Source: Ruegeria intermedia (GTDB lineage Bacteria > Pseudomonadota > Alphaproteobacteria > Rhodobacterales > Rhodobacteraceae). From it: a stretch of DNA of 64,000 nucleotides. The first letter of the stretch is position 1. Each line of letters starts with the position of its first letter. The DNA is taken from contig NZ_FQVK01000002.1 in assembly GCF_900129345.1 (NCBI RefSeq), positions 62,001-126,000 on the forward strand, given 5' to 3'. This document shows, one piece after another, positions 26,771-36,566 of this stretch. Position numbers and translations under genes: made by a program. The notes beneath the pieces were generated by a model, which saw only the letters and a list, made by a program, of their open reading frames with translations, made no database searches and was not told the origin of the DNA.

Positions 26771-27997
26771 ATGACGATGACCAGCACCGCCCCCGACGAT
26801 ACCCGCGCCAAGCGCAACGTTGCCGTTCTGGTGGCGGCGCAGGCGATTCTGGGCGCACAGATGCCGATGATCTTCATCGTCGGCGGATTGGCGGGCCAGT
26901 CGCTGGCCAGCAACGCCTGCCTCGCCACACTGCCGATTTCGCTGATCGTTCTGGGGTCGATGCTGGCGGCCACGCCGGTCTCGGCCATCATGCAGCGCTG
27001 GGGCCGCCGCGCCGGGTTTCTGGTCGGCGCAACCGCCGGTGCGGTGGGCGGAGCCGTGGGCGCCTATGGCCTGTACCTGGGGTCGTTCCCCGTCTTTCTT
27101 GTCGGCAGCCTGCTGACCGGCATCTACATGAGCGCGCATGGCTTCTATCGCTTTGCCGCCGCCGATACAGCGTCGGACGCGTTCCGGCCCAAGGCGATTT
27201 CCTACGTCATGGCCGGCGGTCTGGCTGCCGCCATCATCGGGCCGCAGATCGTCAAGCTGACCTCGCAGGCCTATGTCATTCCATTCCTGGGCACCTATTT
27301 CGCGGTGATCGCGGTGAACGTCATCGGTTCGGTCCTGTTCCTGTTTCTGGACATTCCGACACCCGACCGTCCGTCACAGGATGCCCCCAAAGGCCGCTCG
27401 CGACTTGAACTGCTGAAAACTCCGCGCATCGCCGTGGCCATCATCTGTGCCATGGTCTCCTACGCGCTGATGAACCTTGTGATGACCTCGACGCCGCTGG
27501 CGGTTGTCGGCTGTGGCTTCTCCGAAGGTGATGCGGCGGATGTGGTCACCAGCCACGTTCTGGCGATGTATGTTCCCAGTTTCTTTACCGGTCACCTGAT
27601 CGCCCGGTTCGGGGCCGAGAAGATGGTCGCCATCGGCCTCGCGATTTTGGGCGGCGCGGGTGTCGTTGCGCTGCAGGGCGTTGAGATCGAGAACTTCTTT
27701 CTGGCCCTCGTGCTGCTTGGCGTCGGGTGGAACTTCGGCTTCATCGGCGCCACCAGCATGCTGGCCGCACAGCACGAGGTGCATGAACGCGGCCGCGTGC
27801 AGGGCCTGAACGACCTGCTGGTGTTCGGAGGCGTGACATTGGCCTCACTGGCCTCGGGCGGGCTGATGAACTGTTCGGGCGGATCCCCGGTCGAGGGATG
27901 GACCGCCGTCAACCTGGCGATGGTGCCGTTGCTGACCCTTGCGGGCGGGGCGCTGCTGTGGCTGGTGCTCAGACCCGACGCGGCAGACGCGGCCTGA
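26771..27997 (+). CDS. MFS transporter
   Basis: A 408-residue carrier with about twelve hydrophobic segments. MFS features include SLIVLGSMLAATPVSAIMQRWGRRAGFLVGA (loop 2-3 motif in altered form) and AFRPKAISYVMAGGLAAAIIGPQ. The C-terminal half starts near residue 220 (RIAVAIICAMVSYALMNLVMTSTPLAV). It resembles MFS proteins of the YcaD/riboflavin-like set common in Proteobacteria, but no substrate is assigned. It is divergent from the glycosylase gene and converges with the NDUFAF6-like gene with no spacer. Confidence 0.87.
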   Translation: MTMTSTAPDDTRAKRNVAVLVAAQAILGAQMPMIFIVGGLAGQSLASNACLATLPISLIVLGSMLAATPVSAIMQRWGRRAGFLVGATAGAVGGAVGAYGLYLGSFPVFLVGSLLTGIYMSAHGFYRFAAADTASDAFRPKAISYVMAGGLAAAIIGPQIVKLTSQAYVIPFLGTYFAVIAVNVIGSVLFLFLDIPTPDRPSQDAPKGRSRLELLKTPRIAVAIICAMVSYALMNLVMTSTPLAVVGCGFSEGDAADVVTSHVLAMYVPSFFTGHLIARFGAEKMVAIGLAILGGAGVVALQGVEIENFFLALVLLGVGWNFGFIGATSMLAAQHEVHERGRVQGLNDLLVFGGVTLASLASGGLMNCSGGSPVEGWTAVNLAMVPLLTLAGGALLWLVLRPDAADAA

Positions 27998-28780
27998 TCA
28001 CCACCGACCGGTGGTCGCGGTCCAGATCAGGGACGCCCGCCGACGAAACTCGCTTTGTTTCAAGGCGCCCTGGCTGACCGCTGTCGGGTCGGCGACCACG
28101 CGGCGCAACACCCATTCGGCCTGCCACCCAGCCACAAGCGCCGGGCGTGCCCGATCCGAAACCTCGGCGCGCCGTGCTCGCGCCGCGGCCATCCGGTCCA
28201 GCGCCCGCTTGGCAAGCTGGCGCACCCCGTCCGGCGTCCCGTCCAACAGGGGAATGCGCCCGCGGGCTTCAAGCTCGGGGATGGCGCGGAACCAGTTCGC
28301 CACACCGACCGCATAGCCAAAGTCGCGCAGAACCATTTCGTCGGCGGCACCCAGGGCTTGCGCCGAGGCGACCATCAGCGACCCGGCGCTGTGCGTCAGA
28401 TAGGCCTCGAAGTGCTCCTCGTCCTCGAACGGATCCCGGTAAATATCCCAACGCCTTACGGCCACGAATTCATCCAGCATCGCCGCCAGATGCGGGGACA
28501 GGACGCGCGACAGGGGCGTGACCACCTCGTGCCGCCGCACCGTCGGCCCTTCGGCGATCTCCTGCAGCGCGTCGCGCCACCATTGCAGGCGCATTTCCGC
28601 GATCATCGGCTCTTGGGTGACCCACGGCGCGCGGGCGACCTCGACATTCATCGCATAGATGGGAAACAGCACGGCCCGCGCCTGCACGGGCGCGGCCATC
28701 GCGGCCATGAACCGATCGGGGTCGGCCCGGTGGACCAGCGCCGCGCAGGCCTTGACGTCGTCGTCGAAGGGTACGCTCAC
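27998..28780 (-). CDS. squalene/phytoene synthase superfamily protein, NDUFAF6-like
   Basis: A 260-residue helical protein of the squalene/phytoene synthase fold: ARAVLFPIYAMNVEVARAPW and MIAEMRLQWWRDALQEIAEG, then GYAVGVANWFRAIPELEARG. The two aspartate-rich motifs of true synthases (DxxxD and the D-x2-ED in the second region) are absent. This matches the NDUFAF6-like branch linked to complex I assembly rather than terpenoid synthesis. The start is GTG at 28780, overlapping the cimA stop (GTGA at 28777-28780). It is last in the cysS-cimA unit. Confidence 0.82.
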   Translation of the reverse strand: MSVPFDDDVKACAALVHRADPDRFMAAMAAPVQARAVLFPIYAMNVEVARAPWVTQEPMIAEMRLQWWRDALQEIAEGPTVRRHEVVTPLSRVLSPHLAAMLDEFVAVRRWDIYRDPFEDEEHFEAYLTHSAGSLMVASAQALGAADEMVLRDFGYAVGVANWFRAIPELEARGRIPLLDGTPDGVRQLAKRALDRMAAARARRAEVSDRARPALVAGWQAEWVLRRVVADPTAVSQGALKQSEFRRRASLIWTATTGRW

Positions 28781-30411
28781 TCGGCCACCACCAATTGCGG
28801 GCTGCAGTCGCGCACCAGCTTCCACTGGATCGCCTCCAGCAGCGCCTCGAACGAGGCATCGACGATGTTCGCGCTGACCCCCACCGTGGACCAGCGCCGC
28901 CCCTGCCCGTCTTCGCTGTCGATGATGACTCGGGTCACGGCTTCGGTCCCGCCCTGGGTGATGCGCACCTTGAAGTCCACCAGGTGCATATCGTCCAGAA
29001 TGGGCGAGTATTGCCCAAGATCCTTGGCCAGCGCCTTGGCCAGCGCGTTCACCGGGCCACGGTCGCTGCCGCTCTCGTCCAGCGACTCGCTGACCGACAG
29101 CTTCTTCTCGCCGTCCACCTTCACCACGACGACCGCCTCGGACAGACTGACCATCTGGTTGTACTTGTTCTTGCGCCGCTCGACCGTGACCTTGTAGCGC
29201 TTGACCTCGAAGAATTGCGGCAACTGGCCCAGTTCATCGCGGGCCAGCAGCTCGAAACTGGCCTGCGCTGTGTCATAGGAATACCCCTCGGCCTCGCGCG
29301 CCTTGATCCGCTCCAGGATGCGCCCCAGCGCCGGGTCGCCCGGCTCGACCTGCAACCCGGCCTCGGTCAGGCGTTTGCGCAGGTTCGACTGGCCCGCCTG
29401 GTTCGACATCGGAATGATCCGCGCATTGCCCACGGTGGCCGGATCGACATGTTCATAGGTCGAAGGGTCCTTGAGGATCGCGCTGGCATGCAGCCCCGCC
29501 TTGTGCGCAAAGGCCGAGGCGCCGACATAGGCCGCCTGTTTGCTGGGCACCCGGTTCAGGATGTCGTCCAGCATGCGGCTGATGCGGGTCAGACCGGTCA
29601 GCGCGTCGCGGCTGACCCCGATCTCGAAGGCCGAGGCATAGGGCTCCTTCAACAGCAGCGTCGGGATCAGCGCGGTCAGGTTTGCGTTGCCGCAGCGCTC
29701 ACCCAGCCCGTTCAGCGTGCCTTGAATCTGGCGCGCGCCGGCATCCACGGCCGCCAAGGAACAGGCCACGGCATTTTCGGTGTCGTTGTGGGTGTGAATG
29801 CCCAGCCGGTCGCCGGGAAAACCCGCCGCGATCAGCTCGGACACGATCCGCCCAACTTCGGCCGGCAGCGCGCCGCCATTGGTGTCGCACAACACCACCC
29901 AGCGGGCACCGGCCTCCAGCGCCGCCTGACAGACCTGCATGGCATAGGCGGGGTTGTCCTTGTAGCCGTCAAAGAAATGCTCGGCATCGAACAGCGCCTC
30001 GCGCCCCTGCGCCACGATATGCGCGACCGAGGCGCGGACGTTCTCGACATTCTCCTCCAGCGAGATCCCCAGCGCGTCGGTCACGTGATAGTCATGCGAC
30101 TTACCCACCAGACAGACCGCCCGCGTGCCGGCGTTCATGACGGCGGCCAGCACGTCGTCATTCTCGGCCGAGCGTCCGGCCCGCTTGGTCATGCCAAAGG
30201 CGGTCAGGCAGGCGCGCGTCTTGGGCGCGGCGTCAAAAAACGCGCTGTCGGTGGGGTTCGCGCCGGGCCAGCCGCCTTCGATATAATCCACCCCCAAAGC
30301 ATCCAGCGCCTGCGCGATCTGGACCTTTTCGGCGGTCGAGAACTGAACGCCCTGCGTCTGCTGCCCGTCCCGCAGCGTGGTGTCATAGAGGTACAGGCGC
30401 TCCTTGCTCAT
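28777..30411 (-). CDS. cimA: (R)-citramalate synthase
   Basis: A 544-residue enzyme of the isopropylmalate/homocitrate synthase family. [15 protein letters not shown] (residues 8-22) is the catalytic N-terminus, [13 protein letters not shown] (around residue 210) supplies metal-binding histidines, and the C-terminal about 170 residues form the regulatory LeuA dimer domain. The early SAEKV-like [32 protein letters not shown] is typical of CimA. It condenses pyruvate and acetyl-CoA to citramalate for isoleucine synthesis. Both ends overlap neighbours by 4 bp (cysS upstream). Confidence 0.88.
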   Translation of the reverse strand: MSKERLYLYDTTLRDGQQTQGVQFSTAEKVQIAQALDALGVDYIEGGWPGANPTDSAFFDAAPKTRACLTAFGMTKRAGRSAENDDVLAAVMNAGTRAVCLVGKSHDYHVTDALGISLEENVENVRASVAHIVAQGREALFDAEHFFDGYKDNPAYAMQVCQAALEAGARWVVLCDTNGGALPAEVGRIVSELIAAGFPGDRLGIHTHNDTENAVACSLAAVDAGARQIQGTLNGLGERCGNANLTALIPTLLLKEPYASAFEIGVSRDALTGLTRISRMLDDILNRVPSKQAAYVGASAFAHKAGLHASAILKDPSTYEHVDPATVGNARIIPMSNQAGQSNLRKRLTEAGLQVEPGDPALGRILERIKAREAEGYSYDTAQASFELLARDELGQLPQFFEVKRYKVTVERRKNKYNQMVSLSEAVVVVKVDGEKKLSVSESLDESGSDRGPVNALAKALAKDLGQYSPILDDMHLVDFKVRITQGGTEAVTRVIIDSEDGQGRRWSTVGVSANIVDASFEALLEAIQWKLVRDCSPQLVVAE

Positions 30412-31808
30412 TCCACGCCCTCCAGCCTGCTGGCGTCAAAACCCGCGCCGGGCACCAATTCGACCCCGTCCTTGCTCATCCGAACTTCCAGACCGGCCGC
30501 CAGATAGGCGGCCTTCAACCGATCCACTTCCGAGAAATCCTTGGTCTGCATCGCCTCGGCCCGAACACGGGACAGCCGGTCGGCATGGGCCGACAGATCC
30601 ACGCCGTCGGTTTCGGCCCAGGCCCCCATGTCAGGCTCCAACAGGCCAAGGACCCGCGCACTGGCCAGCAAGGTCGCGGCGTCGCCGTCCGAGGCCAGAC
30701 GATGCAGCTCGGCCAGGGCGCCCGCCGTGTTGAGGTCATCGGCAAGCGCCTCGATCACCGCGGGCGCCGCGCTGGCTGCGGGTTCGATGCCCGCAGTCAG
30801 CGCCCGCCACTTGCGCAACGTGGCCTCGGCCTCGCGCGCCTTTTTCTCGGTCCAGTCCATCGGCTTGCGATAGTGGGTCTGCAAAAAGACGAACCGGATC
30901 ACCTCTCCCGGTACGCCCTGATCCAGCAGGTCATGCACGGTGAAGAAATTGCCCAGCGATTTGGACATCTTCTTGCCTTCGACCTGCAGCATCTCGTTAT
31001 GCAGCCAATAGCGCGCGAATTCGCCGTGCGGATGGGCGCATTTGCTCTGGGCGATCTCGTTTTCGTGGTGCGGGAACATCAGGTCATTGCCGCCGCCATG
31101 GATGTCGAAACTCTCGCCCAGCAACTCATAGCTCATAGCCGAGCATTCGATATGCCAGCCCGGACGCCCCCGACCCCAGGGCGACTCCCACCCGGGCAGT
31201 TCATCGTCCGAGGGCTTCCACAGCACGAAATCCATCGGGTTCTTCTTGTAGGGCGCCACCTCGACCCGCGCGCCTGCGATCATGTCATCGACCGACCGGC
31301 CAGACAGCTTGCCATACTCGTCGCGCCAGCTGTCCACCGCGAACAGAACATGCCCCTCGGCCTCATAGGCGTGACCCTTGGCGATCAGGTCCTCGATCAT
31401 GGCGATCATCTGGTCAATGTACCGCGTGGCCCGCGGCATCTGGTCGGGCTCCAGCGCCCCCAGCGCGCCCATGTCATGCAGGTACCAGCCGATCGTCTCG
31501 TCCGACCGCTCCTGCACCAACTGCTCGAGCGTTCCTTCGGCCCCGGCCTGCTTGCGCGCCAGGGCCGTCGCGTTGATCTTGTCATCGACGTCGGTGAAGT
31601 TGCGCACATAGGTCACATGCTCGGGCCCGTAGACATGGCGCAGCAGGCGATAAAGCACGTCAAACACCACCACGGGCCGCGCATTTCCCAGATGCGCCCG
31701 GTCATACACGGTGGGTCCGCAGACATACATCCGCACGTTGTCGGGATCGATCGGAACGAAATCTTCCTTCGTCCGGGTCCGCGTGTTGTGCAGTTTGATC
31801 GTCGTCAT
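30408..31808 (-). CDS. cysS: cysteinyl-tRNA synthetase
   Basis: A 466-residue class I synthetase. The zinc ligand Cys30 ([10 protein letters not shown]) is followed by the HIGH-type HLGN (39-42). Later WHIECSAM and [10 protein letters not shown] supply the other zinc ligands, and KKMSKSLGN is the ATP loop. The ATG at 31808 has AGGAG upstream and starts [17 protein letters not shown]; the longer frame is without similarity. It heads the minus-strand unit cysS-cimA-NDUFAF6-like, with ATGA coupling. Confidence 0.95.
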   Translation of the reverse strand: MTTIKLHNTRTRTKEDFVPIDPDNVRMYVCGPTVYDRAHLGNARPVVVFDVLYRLLRHVYGPEHVTYVRNFTDVDDKINATALARKQAGAEGTLEQLVQERSDETIGWYLHDMGALGALEPDQMPRATRYIDQMIAMIEDLIAKGHAYEAEGHVLFAVDSWRDEYGKLSGRSVDDMIAGARVEVAPYKKNPMDFVLWKPSDDELPGWESPWGRGRPGWHIECSAMSYELLGESFDIHGGGNDLMFPHHENEIAQSKCAHPHGEFARYWLHNEMLQVEGKKMSKSLGNFFTVHDLLDQGVPGEVIRFVFLQTHYRKPMDWTEKKAREAEATLRKWRALTAGIEPAASAAPAVIEALADDLNTAGALAELHRLASDGDAATLLASARVLGLLEPDMGAWAETDGVDLSAHADRLSRVRAEAMQTKDFSEVDRLKAAYLAAGLEVRMSKDGVELVPGAGFDASRLEGVE

Positions 31809-32073
31809 GCGTCTGGCTCCTGGATACAGCAATAGCGTGCGCGTTGACGCGGGCTTAGCAACTTGTCTCAGGGAAGAAAACGAAAGAAACCGGCCCGCGT
31901 GAAAGTTCAGCAGGGAATGCAGCAGATAATGATGCAGGTCTTCCGGTTCATGGCCCATCCCATAGCACGCCCGGCCCCGCACGCCAAGACTTCTGTTGCC
32001 TACCGGGGAAGCTGATTGACAAATCACCGCGGCTCTGACCCATTCGGCGGACTTGCTGCAACGGAGGCGCGCC

Positions 32074-33259
32074 ATGAAACTTTCGCACCGCATCACGCAT
32101 CTGACCGGAGGCGGTTCGGACGGGTGGGATGTGTTCTATCGCGCGCGCCGCATGATCGCCGAAGGCCAGGCCGTGACCGAGCTGACCATCGGCGAGCATG
32201 ACATCCGCACCCACCCCTCGATCCTGTCCGAGATGGACCGGTCGGCGCGCGCGGGCCATACCGGATACGCCATGGTTCCGGGCACCGATCTGCTGCGCGA
32301 TACCGTGGCCGCGCGGGTGCAGACCCGGACGGGCGTTCCCACCACGCGCCACAACGTGTTGATCACCCCGGGCGGACAGGCCGCGCTGTTCGCCGCGCAT
32401 ATGGCAGCGTGCGACCCGGGCGATGTGGGCCTCTATCTCGACCCGTTCTACGCGACCTATCCCGGCACGATCCGCGGGGCCGGCGCGATCGCGCGCGGTT
32501 CAGACCCGGGCCGAGGACGCCTTTCAGCCCGACGCGGCTCGGATCGCGGAACAGGCCGAGGGTGCCGCATCATTGCTGATCAACACGCCGAACAACCCGA
32601 CCGGGGTCGTCTATTCCCGCGAAACCCTGACCGAGATCGCCGATCTGTGCCGCGAGCGGAACCTCTGGCTGATCTCGGACGAGGTCTATGACACGCAGGT
32701 CTGGGACGGCGCACACCTGTCGCCCCGCGCCCTGCCCGGTATGGCCGATCGCACCCTGGTCGTGGGCTCGATGTCGAAGTCCCACGCCATGACCGGGTCG
32801 CGCTGTGGTTGGATCGTTGGCCCCGAAGAGGCCATCGAACATCTCATCAACCTCGCCACGCACACCACCTACGGGGTTCCGGGTTTCATTCAGGACGCCG
32901 CCAGCTTTGCGCTGACTGCGGGGGACGAACTGGAGCAAGAGGCCGCGGCCCCCTTCCGCCGCCGCCGCGCTCTGGCGATGCAGGATCTGGCCCGACAGAA
33001 CACCGTTGGCCTGATCCCGGCCCAAGGCGCGATGTATCTGATGCTGGACATCCGCGCGACGGGGCAAAGCGGCGAAGATTTCGCCAATGCGCTGCTGGAC
33101 ACCCACGCTATCGCGGTCATGCCCGGAGAAAGCTTCGGCCAGGCCGCCGCAGGGCATGTGCGCGTGGCCATGACCATTGATGATGACCGGTTCGCCGCGG
33201 CCCTTCAGACCCTGTGCGATTTCGCCGCCCGGCTGGCGGGTCAGACAGCGGCGGAGTGA
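32074..33259 (+). pseudogene. class I/II aminotransferase broken by a +1 frameshift
   Basis: Two frames together give one PLP aminotransferase of about 395 residues. The first (from ATG 32074, GGAGG upstream) reads [10 protein letters not shown] through VLITPGGQAALFAAHMA to YPGTIRGAGAI. The second resumes at AVQTRAEDAFQPD and contains LLINTPNNPTGVVY, ISDEVYDTQVW and the PLP lysine in MSKSHAMTGSRCGW, ending at 33259. The join lies in the run GCGCGCGG at 32491-32498, where one extra base shifts frame 1 to frame 2. All active-site parts remain, so either the gene was recently inactivated or the base is a sequencing or assembly error. Confidence 0.85.
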
Positions 33260-33276
33260 CCGCAGACGGGTTGCGT

Positions 33277-33795
33277 TCAGAAGCGGAAGGTCGTGCGCAG
33301 ATTGAAGGTGTTGGTATCCAGGTCTCCGCGCGACCGCGTGACATCGTTGAAATTCTGCCGCATCGCTTCGCCACTGATGATCAGCCGATCGCCCAGAGGA
33401 TAGGCGAAGCCGATCCCGTAGACGGCGGCCGTGTCGCTGTCGCCCGAAGTATTCGCCCGCGCGGCACCCACCACGACATAGCCCAAAGCGGGCCCGAACT
33501 CGTACCCGCCGCGCAGTTTCACGCGGGACACGCTGTCCAAACTGCCCTCCGAGGCGCCCAGGTCGAGATTCAGCCGATCATATTCGAACTCGCCGCCGAC
33601 GACGAAACTGCCCAGATCCAGATCGTATCCGATATTCGCACCGATGCTGCCCTAATTGTCTCCGCTGCCGCCGGGGCCGTCCGCGTCGGTATAACCGAAG
33701 GTGAACCCGGCGTAAGCACCGGTCCAATCCTCGGCCAACGCCACCTGCGCCGCTGGAATCAGCAGGACCGACAGCAAGGCGCGGATCAGTTTCAT
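33277..33795 (-). pseudogene. outer-membrane beta-barrel protein gene with internal amber stop
   Basis: One frame of 172 sense and stop codons encodes a signal peptide (residues 1-21, LIRALLSVLLIPAAQVALA), DWTGAYAGFTFGYTDADG, then TAG at codon 48 (33652-33654). It resumes with GSIGANIGYDLDLGSFVVGG, RGGYEFGPALGYVVVGAA and the C-terminal TNTFNLRTTFRF. Ending in Phe after alternating strands is typical of OmpA/porin-like barrels of about 17 kDa. CAG (Gln) would become TAG by a single C-to-T change. It lies 17 bp from the frameshifted aminotransferase, convergent to it. Confidence 0.82.
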
Positions 33796-34209
33796 GCAAG
33801 CCTCCGGTTTTCGTTCGGCACCCTGTGCGATTGCAACAGGTGCGGTGCTGTGTACCTCAATCAAACATGTGCCTTGGCGCCCTCAGATCAATTCAGGTCA
33901 CGCAAATCTTAACAATAAGTAATGGAAGCATAACATATTTCGCCCACTGCGTGAGGATTTATGGGCGACTTCATCGCAATGCGGATTTTCCAGGGCCAAA
34001 AACGACATCGGTCGCAAACAGGACAGATTGCTTGTTCGGACCCTGACACCATTCGCCGCAGGAGTTGAGGACTACATGCCAAACGATGTCTGGAAGATCT
34101 GCCTGATCAGCCGCACCATCGGTGCCGATCGGGGACGCGCGGCCCGAGGGCGGCCGTGACGGGCCGAAGTATTCACCTTTGACCTGACAGACAACTTGGA
34201 AACCTCACG
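33796..34209 (+). other. intergenic region upstream of the MttB-like gene
   Basis: About 410 bp, less GC-rich than its neighbours in the stretch 33890-34010. It should hold the promoter of the barrel gene (minus) and of the methyltransferase (plus). Apart from the small open frame at 34076 I see no gene and no riboswitch core. Confidence 0.5.
34076..34159 (+). CDS. possible 27-residue leader or orphan small ORF
   Basis: ATG at 34076 follows AGGAG with 11 bp spacing and opens a 27-codon frame (MPNDVWKICLISRTIGADRG...) ending at TGA 34157-34159, 50 bp before the MttB-like start. It has no recognisable family or membrane signal. It may be a leader peptide, a remnant or chance. Confidence 0.25.
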   Translation: MPNDVWKICLISRTIGADRGRAARGRP

Positions 34210-35754
34210 ATGAACGATCACTCACGCTCAACGCCCCGCAGCGGCGGCCGCGCCGCCCGTCGTGCCGCCCGTGCCGCAGCCTTGCCCGAACATCTCCGCC
34301 CCGTCCGCCCCGGGCTTGAGGGCGGCACGTACGAACCGCTCGGCCAGCAGGACATGGAGCGTATTCACGCCGCCGCGCTGGACGCGCTGGAAACCATCGG
34401 CCTGGCCGACGCACCGCCCAGCGGCATCGACTATCTTGTGAGCGCCGGTTGCGCGCTTGGCGACGACGGGCGCATCCGCTTTCCCCGCGCGCTGGTCGAG
34501 GACACGATCGCCCGCGCCAACCGCTCGGTGACGCTCTACAGCCGCGACGGCAAGACCGATCTCGAACTTTCGGGCAACCGCGTGCACTACGGCACCGCCG
34601 GGGCCGCGGTCAGCATGGTCGATGCCCAGGGCCGCAACTATCGCGACTCGACCGTGCAGGACCTGCACGACGCGGCCCGGATCTGCGAGCAGTTGGACAA
34701 CATCCATTTCGTGCAGCGGCCCATGGTCTGCCGAGACATCGCCGACAACCGCGAAATGGACCTGAACACGATCTATGCCTGCTGTTCCGGCACCTACAAA
34801 CATATCGGTACGTCCTTCACCGACCCCAGCTATGTGGCGCCGGCGATGGAGATGCTGCACATGATCGCCGGCGGCGAGGACAAGTGGCGCGAACGGCCTT
34901 TCGTGTCGAATTCGAACTGTTTCGTCGTGCCGCCGATGAAATTCGCCACCGAAAGCTGCCAGGTGATGGAGGAATGCATCAAGGCCGGCATGCCGGTGCT
35001 GCTGCTGTCGGCCGGCATGGCGGGGGCAACCGCGCCTTCGACCATCGCGGGCGCGATCGTTCAGGCCACCGCCGAATGCCTGGCCGGGCTGGTTTATGTC
35101 AATGCCGTAAGTCCCGGTGCTCCGGCGGTTATTGGCACCTGGCCCTTTGGCCTGGACCTGCGCACGGGCGCGATGTCGGTCGGCTCGGGCGAGCAGGCGC
35201 TGCTGAGCGCGGGCTGCGCCCAGATGCACAAGTTCTACGACATGCCGGGCGGTGCCGCGGCCGGCGCCTCGGATGCCAAACTGCCCGACATGCAGGCCGG
35301 GTGGGAGCAGATGTGTTCGAACATCATGGCCGGGCTGTCGGGGTTGAACATGGTGTACGAGGCTGCGGGAATGCACGCCTCGTTGCTGGGCTTCTGTTTC
35401 GAGAGCCTGATTCTGGGCGACGACCTGATCGGACAGGCCCTGCGCTGCGTCCGCGGGATCGAGGTGAATGACGACACCCTGGCCGTCGACCAGATTGCCG
35501 AGGTCTGTCTGGGCGGGCCGGGCCATTATCTGGGCACCGATGCCACGCTCGGCCGGATGCAGGCCGACTATGTCTATCCCACGCTGGGGGATCGGACCTC
35601 GCCCAAGGAATGGGCCGAACTGGGCAAACCGGACCTGATTGCCAGGGCGACCGCCCGCAAGGAAGAGATTTTGGGCCAGCCGTCGCCCGCCCGGTTCGAC
35701 CCGGCACTGGATGCCCGGATCCGCAGCAGGTTCAACATTCACTTGCCCGCTTAA
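34210..35754 (+). CDS. trimethylamine methyltransferase family protein (non-pyrrolysine MttB-like)
   Basis: A 514-residue TIM-barrel methyltransferase of the MttB superfamily. After an Arg/Ala-rich start it shows GGTYEPLGQQDMERIHAAALDALE and HYGTAGAAVSMVDAQGRNYRD. Later come SNSNCFVVPPMKFATESCQVMEECIKAGMP and LLSAGMAGATAPSTIAGA. No in-frame TAG is present where archaeal MttB carries pyrrolysine, so it belongs to the glycine-betaine/quaternary-amine type. Such enzymes pass a methyl group to a corrinoid protein; one is encoded at 62003-62701. Its substrate is not established. A bidirectional terminator follows. Confidence 0.88.
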   Translation: MNDHSRSTPRSGGRAARRAARAAALPEHLRPVRPGLEGGTYEPLGQQDMERIHAAALDALETIGLADAPPSGIDYLVSAGCALGDDGRIRFPRALVEDTIARANRSVTLYSRDGKTDLELSGNRVHYGTAGAAVSMVDAQGRNYRDSTVQDLHDAARICEQLDNIHFVQRPMVCRDIADNREMDLNTIYACCSGTYKHIGTSFTDPSYVAPAMEMLHMIAGGEDKWRERPFVSNSNCFVVPPMKFATESCQVMEECIKAGMPVLLLSAGMAGATAPSTIAGAIVQATAECLAGLVYVNAVSPGAPAVIGTWPFGLDLRTGAMSVGSGEQALLSAGCAQMHKFYDMPGGAAAGASDAKLPDMQAGWEQMCSNIMAGLSGLNMVYEAAGMHASLLGFCFESLILGDDLIGQALRCVRGIEVNDDTLAVDQIAEVCLGGPGHYLGTDATLGRMQADYVYPTLGDRTSPKEWAELGKPDLIARATARKEEILGQPSPARFDPALDARIRSRFNIHLPA

Positions 35755-35761
35755 CACATTG

Positions 35762-35790
35762 AAAAACGGCCCGGGTTTTCCCCGGGCCGT
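35762..35790 (-). terminator. strong hairpin terminator between convergent genes
   Basis: A perfect 10-bp stem ACGGCCCGGG / CCCGGGCCGT with a 5-base loop. The minus-strand product ends in a T-run (TTTTTC), so it terminates the EF-hand gene and probably also helps end the methyltransferase transcript from the other side. Confidence 0.8.
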
Positions 35791-35806
35791 CCTCCGCCGA
35801 CAGGTG

Positions 35807-36052
35807 TCAGCCGTTGCTTGGGGGAAGCAACCCTGCCTCCTGCGCGACGGCGATTTCGGCCTGATCCAGCGCGCCGTCACCATTTGCATCCATCGCCGAA
35901 AACGTGTCTGCATCCATGTCAGGCAGAACGGCCTGCACCTCTTCGATGGTCAGAACGCCGTCGACGTTGGCATCGGCACTGCCTTGGGCCAGGGCAAATT
36001 CCGGAACGCTCAAGGTCACGGTGGCCAGAAGGGCCAGATTGCGAGGTTTCAT
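35807..36052 (-). CDS. small secreted EF-hand calcium-binding protein
   Basis: An 81-residue protein with a signal peptide (residues 1-22, LALLATVTLSVPEFALAQG) and two EF-hand loops: DANVDGVLTIEE (27-38) and DANGDGALDQAE (55-66). Both have the D-x-N-x-D-G layout and a terminal Glu, so both should bind Ca2+ in the periplasm. The ATG at 36052 starts the signal peptide; a longer frame adds 26 residues with no similarity. It is a single gene with its own terminator. Confidence 0.87.
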   Translation of the reverse strand: MKPRNLALLATVTLSVPEFALAQGSADANVDGVLTIEEVQAVLPDMDADTFSAMDANGDGALDQAEIAVAQEAGLLPPSNG

Positions 36053-36277
36053 CGTTTGATCTCCAGGTAAGGGGTGTGCGGTAGTCTGTCCGGACACCGG
36101 CACCAAACACCCTTGCCCGGCCCCTGTCATCGCCGCCGTGCCGAACGGCCCGATTCGCGCCGATCCCCGCCCCTTTTGCGTACGCGGCCGCGCGATCTTT
36201 TGCCGTGCAAAATTCCGCCGGGGCGTTGCGGCATGACTCCCCTCATGCGGGCGGCCCGATCCGGCAGAACGCCGCCC

Positions 36278-36302
36278 AAAAAGAAAGGGGGCCGAAGCCC
36301 CC
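36278..36302 (-). terminator. UUCG-loop terminator downstream of nrdJ
   Basis: On the minus strand GGGGGC-TTCG-GCCCCC is followed by TTTCTTTTT. The stem, the extra-stable TTCG loop and the T-run make a standard rho-independent terminator. It lies about 270 bp past the nrdJ stop, so the mature 3' UTR would be long. Confidence 0.75.
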
Positions 36303-36548
36303 TGTCAGTTTTGCCGTCCAGGCTCATTCTCATTGACCGCCCGGTGTTTTTTGCCTGCGGCCTGGACTGCACATGGGACGAGCGCACCCGCCCCGTGAAA
36401 GAGTGGGAAGGAGCAAATATTCCGCCCCACCCTGTTCCTGGCCGACACGGGCATGTCGGCCGGGCGGAGAAAGGCCAGATGGTAAGCCTTGCGGCCTGTC
36501 TCCGTATTCGTCGGGACCGGCACCGTATCGGCAGCGTCCGGCCCCTGC

Positions 36549-36566
36549 GCCCCGGGCTGCCGGGGC
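36549..36566 (-). terminator. hairpin just after the nrdJ stop
   Basis: A 7-bp GC-only stem (GCCCCGG / CCGGGGC) with a 4-base loop lies 8 bp past the nrdJ stop. It has no T-run on the minus strand, so it could stabilise the 3' end or give rho-dependent stopping. Confidence 0.4.

Noticed and set aside
32480..32510. Programmed ribosomal frameshift in the aminotransferase
   Set aside because: The join is in an alternating GC run, not a slippery heptamer, and there is no reason for this family to need one.
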